From assembly GCA_025093985.1 (NCBI GenBank), contig JACAAK010000007.1, positions 62,001-126,000 of the forward strand: a DNA stretch of 64,000 nt, written 5' to 3'. The stretch's first letter is position 1. The number at the start of each line of letters is the position of its first letter. The notes beneath the pieces are model-generated. The model worked only from the letters and a program-made list of their open reading frames with translations, was not told the origin of the DNA and did no database searches. The DNA comes from Calvatia gigantea (lineage: Eukaryota; Basidiomycota; Agaricomycetes; Agaricales; Lycoperdaceae). The translations under genes and the position numbers were made by a program. Shown here piece after piece: positions 56,140 through 64,000 of the stretch.

Positions 56140-58424
56140 ATGCGAACAACTTTGCTATCAACCGGCACACCTGTAAGACCTAGATACTCACCATCATCAA
56201 AACCTGTTTGTAACACCTCCAGTTTAGCCGGGAATTTCTTTCAAAATGCGCATAACATTATTATCAACAACCCAATCGTGATCGAAACAACGAGATTGGC
56301 ACCTACTCGAGCTGTCCGAACACCCCTAGACCGTCTCAGGCAACTATCGCTGACAAGCGCAGAGCTATACTCTGAGGAGCGTTTTCCCCAGCCACAATGT
56401 CACCCAAGAACCCGTGTGGAGCTCAGGAACAAAAGTCCATGCGTGGCTGATGGATGAGAGCCGGGAGCAGGATATGCTATGGCTATTTGGGCCCGCTGGT
56501 GTGGGAAAATCTGCGGTAGCGCAAACGATTGGAGAACTTGCGGAGGAGCTTAACATTTTTGGCGCTGCCCTTTTCTTTTCTCGAGGCAGAAATGTTGACA
56601 ACCTATCGTTCTTCACCACCTCAGTTGTCTACCAACTCGCAATGGGGCATCCCGAGTATCGGGAGTACGTCATACGTGTGATCGAAGAAGATGATTCGAT
56701 TCTGGACTTGGACAACCGGGACCGATTCAAGAAACTCCTCATCGAGCCCTTTAACACTCTGAAACACCAGGGTAAACCACTCTCCAAGCTGTTGATCATC
56801 ATTGACGGTCTGGACGAATGTCAAGGAGAGACAAATCAATTGAATTTTATTGGGATGATCACCGAGGTTGTCAAGGACCCCGATTTCTCGCATTTCCTGT
56901 GGATGATCTGTAGCCGTCCAGAGTATCATTTCAAAGAGTTCTTCCTAAGCAATGGGCTCTCCGACACCTGCCTACAACTTGACCTTCTACCTCACGAGCC
57001 TGATGCTGATGCAGATATTGAAAGATACCTCATCGATGGGCTCGGGCGCATTGCAGAACTATACCAAGACCAACATGACACGGCATCGTCTCTAATTAGG
57101 AACTCAGAGAAGCTGGGCAAGCTCGTCCACACAACGTCCGGCGTGTTTCTCGTCGCTTCGTCAATACTCTCTTTCGTTGGCGATCCTATCATCGCCAATC
57201 CAGCTTCTCAGTTACAAATTGTTCTCAACGTCATAGACGGTTTCGCCCCGGCTAGTAGCAGCCAGAGTTTCCTGGCGCCCCTTGACGCGTTGTACCTAGG
57301 AGTTCTCCAAGCTTTGGAGAGGGAGCATCGAGCACTAGCAATGCAAATCCTCGGTACTTGCGCAATTTCCCCACGAATACCTGCGCTGCACCTAGCCAAT
57401 CTGCTTGGTATCACTCAAGAAGAATTCTATTCCGCTCTTCGACCGTTACACGCATTTCTCTCTATTCCACACCATACAGCCGCTATTCAGGAACCCCTGC
57501 ACTTCTTCCATGCGTCATTTCCAGATTTTCTGGCCCACCGCACACGTTCTGGAGAGTTTTTCCAGGATCCCGACGTACATAGGGTGAGGTTAGCAGAAGT
57601 ATGTTTCCATTTGCTCAATTCTACCAGCATCGCCTTTTCGCAAAACCTATCATGGCTTCCTTTAGACCCCAGCGAAGACGGAGGTGACGCCACTCCGTCC
57701 GAGTCGCCCCTCGCAATATCATACGACCTCTTGAGTTTAGCTGCCACGCACGCATGGGACTTGTGCACGAGAATATCGGACCCTCAAGAGGGAGGCGCTT
57801 TACTTAAGGCAATAGCCACCTTCGATTTCCGCCGCCTCCGGTCATTCAGTGAGGTGATAGAAGCTCAACCCTTTGTCCGCTTTTCCCGATGGCTCTACAT
57901 GTTAGTAAGTGAATACATTTACTGATCATTTTACCTCCATTAATATTCTGTCAGGGGCAGAATGTGCCAGAGCTGAAGAACATGATTCGCACAAACCATC
58001 TTTCTGATGTGGATGAGCAGTTGTTAGAGATGTGCAGGTGGATTTCACTCCCGCTTGTACGTCTAAACTTCTGTACTTGGTGCTGGAAATTGCTGATTGA
58101 TAGTTACCCTTTCTGCATTAGACCTTCACACCCGAGGGGGATGCCAACGAGCTCGAGCTATGCCCCCATGTCCTTATAGGTTTCGAGGCGCAAACGATCC
58201 TTGTCCTCTTCGTTCCTGAAGCTGTGATGGTATACGCGATCGACGGCTCTGATCACACCCATCGTGAAAGGGCTGATAATTCTCACCATGGGCTGTATAA
58301 TGCTGACAACATCCACGTCAACCTCACCATGGTAAACCCGCCCTCTGTACACAGTCCCAAGAATGAAGCTAAGACCAGGGGCTTCTTTTCACGGTTAAAA
58401 AGGAACTTTGGTTGTATGTGCTGA
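56140..58424 (+). CDS. NLR-3: NACHT NTPase (one frameshift near the N-terminus)
   Basis: Main exon to 57904, then 57955-58056 (102 nt, same length as in NLR-1) and 58122-58424; introns 50 and 65 nt. The leader (56140-56434) carries FFQNAHNIIINNPIVI and AELYSEERFPQPQCHPRTR, then an A4 run (56431-56434) shifts the frame by one; the body continues VHAWLMDESREQDMLWLFG with P-loop GPAGVGKS, Walker B IIIDGLDECQGE and sensor ICSRPEYH. The C-terminal part lacks WD40 or other repeats and ends EAVMVYAIDGSD ... FFSRLKRNFGCMC. STAND NTPases of this type act as ligand-triggered switches in fungal immunity-like responses. If the A-run is a sequencing error the gene is intact; otherwise it is a recent pseudogene. 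The exact start is unresolved. Confidence 0.82.
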
Positions 58425-59129
58425 TCGTAGCTTAGACAGGCTCCAACTAAAATTACCTCGAACCGCTTGTGGCTATGTAATGCTAAGCAATGTAAGAACC
58501 AGGCGTCCGTTTGTGCATAGCACCTCAGTGGACGACGCTGACAACTGACAACAAGTGTAACTTTTCCTCACCGCTCTTTCATTTTCTAGTTGGCCTCGTG
58601 CGACATCTGGAAATCAAGGAACCCACTCGGAAATTCCTTGGGGATCCAAGCATATTACGGACAACGGGTTCCCAGTGCCGCCAAAGTTTGCGTCCCCTCG
58701 GTTTATTAATCTTTGCTAGTTGAGGTTAAGTACGCAAAATATTGATCGAAGTGAGAACCGCAAGTTATCGGCCCAGGTATTCACAAGAAACAAATTTGCC
58801 AAGTCCTCATCTAGGGATTGGGCGCTTGCGGCTCGGTTAAAAATAACAACTATTCACACTAAGACTTACGACCAATCATCTGGCTGCTGGACGCTCGCTC
58901 GGGTGCTCTGGTTGGCGTCAATCTCTTATCACCTCCCACCATCTGCTGTAGCCTCCCACACCAGTTGAGTCTGTTCGAGGGTGACTTGGGACGTTGTTGT
59001 GAAGTATGGAAAATCGCACTGGACCTTCTCGTATAGTCTTGCCCCCCAGTGAACGTCTAAGATCTGACCGGATTTGTAGACTACTCATCTCCTGGAGGGA
59101 CTGATACTTTGAATCAACCAGCTCAATCG
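58425..59129 (+). other. Intergenic between NLR-3 and NLR-4
   Basis: No gene supported; holds the 3' end of NLR-3 and the promoter of NLR-4. Confidence 0.5.
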
Positions 59130-61153
59130 ATGCCTTCCGGTGTGCCAATATGAGAATCGTATAAAAACCGCGCTCACCGTGACATCAGGTGCATTCTCCG
59201 GATGGCACAACTTCAATATGAATCAGCCAAGATTCGAGGATCACTCCAAGCAAGAATCTCATTACCACTACCACCTCCAATCTGGACAGCTGGGTACAGT
59301 CCTCATTAGTTCTTTTCGATTCCGCTGTTTATGAGCCTTTCTTTCCAGCCGTCGCACAGCTCTCTCGATGGGCCCTATCTGATGCCGAGCTCCACTCGCG
59401 TGCACGATTTCCCCAACCGGAATGTCTGGATGGCACTCGTGTTACGTTGACCAAAGATGGCAAGGCCTGGCTGGAGGGAAAGTCATCTCCCAACCTCGAT
59501 GCTTGGTGGCTCTACGGCCCAATGGGCGTTGGAAAGTCAGCGATTGCCCAAACTTTGGGGAAATGGGCAGAGGAGAACAACCTCTTGGGTGCTGCAGTCT
59601 TCCTTTCTGAGGGTTACAACGACCCCTACCGCCTATTTCTATCCATCGCTTATCAACTGGCCCGAAGCGAATTACGCGGACCGTATACTCATCGTATTGT
59701 AAACCAACTGGTGGACGACACGGCGTTGTTGTACAAGCAAGACCTCGCCACACAGTTCAACTCGCTCATTCTCAGACCATTGTCCGGCCTCACGTCTAAG
59801 AGAAAACTTGTAATTATTATCGATGGCCTGGACGAGTGCCGAAAGGAAGATGAAGAATCCGAGATCCTTCGCCTTATCAGCACGTCCGTCAATTCACCCC
59901 ACCCTCTCCCGGTGCGTTGGTTGATCTGCAGCCGACCTGAGCCCCACCTGCGACGTGAAGTTCTCAGTCTATTTGAGACCCGTTGCGAGTGGAGGGAGGT
60001 GTCATTGGACAGCGAAGAGTCTCATCGTGACATAGAATTCTTCATTCGCGAAGGGTTCAAACGAATCGCCAAAAAGCGGGGGATATCCGAGGATGAGGTC
60101 TGGCCTACGAACGACAACGTAACCAAAATTGTGCGTAACGCCTCGGGGCTATTCATCTACGCCTCGACAATTGTCAAGTACGTCGATACAGCAAGACCAA
60201 GAAAGCAGCTTGTGATTGTCATGGAGTTCATTGCGGACGCTCCTGTGGCACCAGGCACAAACCGTGCGAATCCCCTAAAGCCCCTGGACACCCTTTACGG
60301 CCAAATTCTATCCCGAGTTGACAGCGAGGCCCTGCCGACGACTCTCCAACTTCTGGGGACATGTATCCTACTTCCACAATTACCAGTATTGCAATTGGCG
60401 AACTTGATGAATCTTGATCAAGAATTATTTTACGAGGCGCTTGACCGACTTCACTCTGTTGTCAATATTCCACCGCCCAATAAGGCAGCTACTGAGTATC
60501 TACGCCTTTTTCACACCTCGTTTCGCGAATTCTTGAGAGACCCTTCCAGATCGTCGACATTCGCTATTAGTCCACAAGATATCCGCTCGAGATTCGTGGA
60601 AGCTTGTTTCGGGGCGCTCAGCAAGACAAAGCTCTTGTTCGGCAAGGAGTTGGGGTGGAGGCCGCAGTCGAACGTGTCAAACCCTCTTTCGATCGCTCAT
60701 CATATCCTCTGCTACGCCGCAACATACGTTTGGAGGGCATGTGTTGAGGTTGGGGATGTTGGAAACTTACCCCTGCTCGATTTGATTACTGACTTCAATT
60801 TTGCGCAACTACGATTTGTCGAACGCCGGATACCCGCCACCCGACTTCGCGAGTTTGTCCAATGGCTCTGTAGACAGGTATTCTCCCATACTTTACTTCG
60901 AAAGCCTCGTTGATAATGACGTATGAGCCTAGATACAAAAGAATAACCGCCGTGATGTCGTCAAATGGAACGAGGTTGATCCTCGACTTTTTGTTCGTCT
61001 ACTTATCGTGTTTATTTGCCGCTGACTCTCATATATACTTGACAGGGTGTCCGTCAAGCTAAGGATAGATATCGTTGCTTCACCCTTGGTGAAGGCCCAA
61101 AAGCTATTACAGTCCGCATCACCTCTGGGCGTGTTATTCTATCCCCAACGTGA
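59130..61153 (+). CDS. NLR-4: NACHT NTPase (complete)
   Basis: Five exons (59130-59139, 59189-59293, 59349-60877, 60933-61007, 61046-61153) give 608 aa without a break. Exon 1 codes only MPS plus one base; exon 2 supplies GAFSGWHNFNMNQPRFED, a short Gly/Asn/Phe motif of the kind found at the N-terminus of many basidiomycete NLRs. Then AELHSRARFPQPECLDGTR; P-loop GPMGVGKS (about residue 95-102); Walker B IIIDGLDECRKED (about 195); sensor ICSRPEPH; a helical region (LFHTSFREFL) and a short tail GVRQAKDRYRCFTLG ... SGRVILSPT. No WD40, ankyrin or TPR repeats. The last intron is only 38 nt and is the weakest part of the model. Most diverged of the NLRs here. Confidence 0.85.
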
Positions 61154-62122
61154 GGTAAAATAGCTGGGAGTTCGACTCTACGTTAGTATATCCGTAAAAT
61201 TCATATCTTTCTGGGTGAAAATTTGGGTGGATCAGCGGGCGCGGGGGGGGGGGGGGCACTCCCTTTATCATTTTCGAGTCTGCCTTTCTGTCTAATATAT
61301 AGTAGGTACTACTGTTCCGCCCCATGTCAAGCCGACTCGCCGCCAGGATACCCACACAACATTGAGTTCATTTTGTGGCTAAGCGAAAAAAATCGCCGCA
61401 AAATTCTCGCTATTTTAAAATACTGTTTACAATTTCCAAATGCTGTCACAAGCCTCGTTGTCCTATTCTCTTTTTAAGCTAGGTTACAATGAAATCAGCT
61501 CATAAATGAACTCCAGATACCGCAATACATCTCACTCTTGGTCGTGAATGTGCTAGGGCGGTTTGAACGAAGGACCCGGATGTCCTGTAATTCCCCGTGT
61601 ATCCTGACATGGCCAAGCAGAATGTGCTACATGATGTGATGAGACCAAGGTGTGAAGAATTAAGCAGCCACTGCCCCCTTTCCCCCGCAAGCTCAAAAAG
61701 GGGCGCATATCTAGGCTCCCAGTCTTCGATAGAGACAATCCGATTCACCATAATTCTAGTAATACTGTGGGAGAGGACCACACTAATTACAAGTAAATGC
61801 CACCGCAAGATGAACCGCACCGATTTTAACCGGGATAACAAATACATCATGTCTGTGGCAAAACCCAGAATCATAATCACTAACGCTTGTAACATTCCTT
61901 CCTGCACTCGCAATCCTTTCTCTTACTTGACCCGCCTTAGAACTCGCAGCTCTTACAACTTATCCGAACGAGCACTAAGGAAGCTCAGAGGCCCCAGGTG
62001 ACGCCGTCATACACTTTCTGGGGCCGTTTGGTCGACATTCAACATTGCGCGCAATGATATTACATTCACAACCGCAACATAGGACAAAATACATATCTTA
62101 TGTCGTCTCGTTGGGCAACCGT
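61154..62122 (+). other. Intergenic; poly-G tract
   Basis: A run of 15 G at about 61242-61256. A 137-codon minus-strand frame (61500-61913) has no recognisable domain and no good start context. Nothing else seen. Confidence 0.45.
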
Positions 62123-62553
62123 TCAGACATTGATGACAGTGCATCCAATGGCGATGACGCCGTCTAAAAGAATATGTCAGTATCTCATCAACGCTGATTT
62201 TGCCGCTACATCTTACTGAAATCGTTGTTCTCGCAGCACACAGTCTGTCCGGAGCTGTTGGTCACGTCAGTTTCGTGCCCATAAGTGGACGGCAACTACA
62301 CTTACCAAGTATCGCCACCAGTACCGACGACAGTGATAGGGTTGCAGGTGACACCGACGAGGACGGTCGGGTCACTGACAATGACACCCAGGCTGTTGAG
62401 GAGCGGCGCAATGGTGGAGCTTCCAGCCTGGTCGACAGATTTGCAGCACTGGACGGGGCCAGTGTGACAGCTGCCGCCGCCGCCGCCGCCGCCGCCAGCA
62501 AGGACTGTGGTGGCGAGGGCACCGAGAACGAGAGCAGAGAGATTGAATTGCAT
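62123..62553 (-). CDS. Class I hydrophobin 3 with poly-glycine insert
   Basis: Three exons (62306-62553, 62217-62254, 62123-62163; introns 51 and 53 nt), 108 aa. Signal peptide MQFNLSALVLGALATTVLA, a run of eight Gly (GGC-type triplets, about 62470-62495), then eight cysteines in class I order: SC, CC (GPVQCC), VTC, DTC (split by intron 1), CC (SGQTVCC), GC (IAIGC). The Gly run lies between signal peptide and first Cys, where length is usually free to vary. Intron positions match hydrophobin 1 exactly. TATA box at 62620-62626. Confidence 0.93.
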
Positions 62554-63861
62554 GGTGAAGATGTGTTGAACTACTGGAGGATGTGTTCGACTGGTGAAAT
62601 ATCGCCGTTTCCTGAGGTCTTTTATACTGCAAGGCACTGTATTTTCGTTGTCTAAGCCTTCACGCCTGGCGTATCCTGGGAGCATTTGTGGAGCTATCGA
62701 CTCATCGTTCGATATCGTTTTGAATGGCGAAGCAAGTTGCTCACTTACATTACCGAGCTTGAGACACTTCAAAGGCGTCAACGAAAATAAATCGTGCCAT
62801 ATTTACGACATTAGATATCGCATACTCACATATGTCAAGGTTGGGGGCCACTGGGCCTTCCTAGAATGGCACATAGAGGGCCCAGGGATGCGAGTAACTG
62901 GACCTGATTCAATTCACTTCATTTAGGTCGAATCCTTCTTTGGTTATTGTGAGCGATGTCGAAACGTCCCTTGCTCCATATTTGCGGAAGGACAACATGA
63001 GTTGATAGAACCATTCGCTGAACTTTCGTAAGGCATACTCAATCTATGCCGGTCACCTACTCAAATCATTTAGAAGTAGGTTTGGAGCTCCAATTGAAAG
63101 GCCCAAGAACCCCCGCCCAATCGCGCTCTCAAACTCCGTCAACCAGTTTATCCGCTCCACTTACCTGTGGTAATTCCCTGAAAACCCGGTCGATCAGACC
63201 CTCCGTAGGGCCCGCGTGTGTATATTTTAAGAGTTTGTAACTGTTCCGTTTCTTCGAAGTCAAGACGCCACCGGATTTGCTGCCGTACTCGCTCCAACGA
63301 TAAGCGGGTCGGCTCCCACGATTATGAAAACCATCCAGCTTCCTTTAATGAGTGGAGAGAACTCCTGGAGGGGGTGTGGTAAAGGATGGGGGTTGGCTAA
63401 TACGCGGCGAGGAGGATCGTAATTCGCTTCAAACCTTTGGGAAAATTGGAATGGAGGAGCCAAGAACTCGACCAATGTGTGGTTCCCGGGATGGCGATTA
63501 TGTTACACCTTGTTGCCTTTGACGAACGAGATAGGGATATTTCCGCAGGGAGAGAACAATGTTGCTTAAATTAAATATGAAGTAAATACGACACTTGTGG
63601 GGTACCTGACCAGTCAGGCCTCAGGCCTTGTAAAACTGTCAAGACAGGGGGGTGGGTAAAGAAACGGACGTGGTTTGTGAGCAAGTTTATGTTTTAATAA
63701 GGGCACCCCTTGACCTTAGGCTCGGTACCGAGAACCCATTTTAATAAACCCTGAACTGTCGTGCAAAACTCGAGGACAAATGAGAAAAATCTACACGGAC
63801 CAGCTGGTCAGAATGCCCGGTGAAGTTGATGCGGGGGGGGGGGGGGTTCACGTCGCGATTT
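62554..63861 (+). other. Intergenic; poly-G tract
   Basis: Promoter side of hydrophobin 3, then no supported gene. A run of 14 G at about 63833-63846. Confidence 0.5.
62620..62626 (-). promoter_or_regulatory. TATA box of hydrophobin 3
   Basis: The minus strand reads TATAAAA about 70 bp upstream of the ATG. Confidence 0.5.
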
Positions 63862-63999
63862 TTAAGGTTTCAGCTCAGAATTTACTATCAGATACTCATA
63901 TTGCCATTTGAAGAAGTCGGCCACGTCCTTGGCTCCTTTCCGGTTCTTTGGGGCCCAGGTATGGGCCACATATGCCAAGAAATCGTCACACTCTGACAT
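63862..63999 (-). CDS. Possible 3' end of an unknown gene at the right edge
   Basis: An open minus-strand frame reaching the window edge (MSECDDFLAYVAHTWAPKNR ... KWQYEYLIVNSELKP then TAA). Composition is protein-like (aromatic, charged). The ATG at the edge may be internal. The family is not recognised. Confidence 0.35.
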   Translation of the reverse strand: MSECDDFLAYVAHTWAPKNRKGAKDVADFFKWQYEYLIVNSELKP

Positions 64000-64000
64000 A

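Noticed and set aside
61500..61913. 137-codon minus-strand frame
   Set aside because: No recognisable domain and no context; left as intergenic.
61242..63846. Poly-G tracts (15 and 14 G) as functional sites
   Set aside because: No associated motif or gene feature; likely simple repeats or assembly-sensitive homopolymers.

Overview
The window looks like accessory, repeat-rich chromosome from a filamentous mushroom-forming basidiomycete (Agaricomycetes). The evidence is very short GT-AG introns (mostly 49-65 nt) cutting most genes into many exons, eight-cysteine class I hydrophobins, NACHT NTPases of the basidiomycete type, PsiD-like decarboxylases, a URC1 uracil-catabolism gene and multicopy small secreted proteins. 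Exon models were built by hand from splice sites, reading frame and comparison between the paralogues in the window.

Left part (0-8.5 kb): first exon of a secreted lectin-like gene (minus), a conserved-looking Ser/Pro-rich gene split in two by a 2.2-kb insertion bounded by an exact 242-bp direct repeat, a small secreted cysteine-rich protein gene inside that insertion, relics of a NACHT gene and of a hydrophobin, and NACHT gene NLR-1. A 52-nt intron of NLR-1 holds a 14.8-kb nest of transposons (8487-23282): a Tc1/mariner element (about 1.6 kb without its passengers) whose transposase gene was hit, a few bases apart, by a Ty3/gypsy chromovirus (9225-15619) and a Ty1/copia element (15632-22417). 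Target-site duplications are visible for all three. Most in-frame stops in the three elements are TGA codons where CGA is the likely ancestor, and nearly all LTR-LTR differences are transitions at CpG, so the nest seems to have decayed by cytosine deamination.

Middle part (23.5-42 kb): tail of NLR-1, a small orphan gene, URC1 (minus, nine exons, one apparent 1-nt frameshift), then a dispersed array of pyruvoyl-type decarboxylases of the phosphatidylserine decarboxylase/PsiD family: pseudogene A, intact B (438 aa), a short relic and intact C (438 aa). Among them lie a second, broken lectin gene, two copies of an unclassified repeat, and an intact voltage-gated K+ channel gene (436 aa, nine exons).

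Right part (42-64 kb): a two-gene module (secreted ricin-B lectin plus single-pass membrane protein) in tandem; in one copy the lectin is broken and the membrane gene intact, in the other the reverse. Then hydrophobin 1 (minus), a hydrophobin pseudogene followed by broken NLR-2, NLR-3 (almost intact, one +1 frameshift), NLR-4 (complete, five exons) and hydrophobin 3 (minus). The pair hydrophobin remnant plus NLR occurs at both 5.8-8.5 kb and 52.3-55.4 kb, so it was duplicated as a unit.

The genes do not form one pathway. The common theme is birth and death of multicopy families that usually face the environment or other organisms (NLRs, lectins, hydrophobins, PsiD-like enzymes), with a few single-copy genes (URC1, K+ channel, Ser/Pro-rich protein) between them. 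No CRISPR array, rRNA or convincing tRNA gene was seen.
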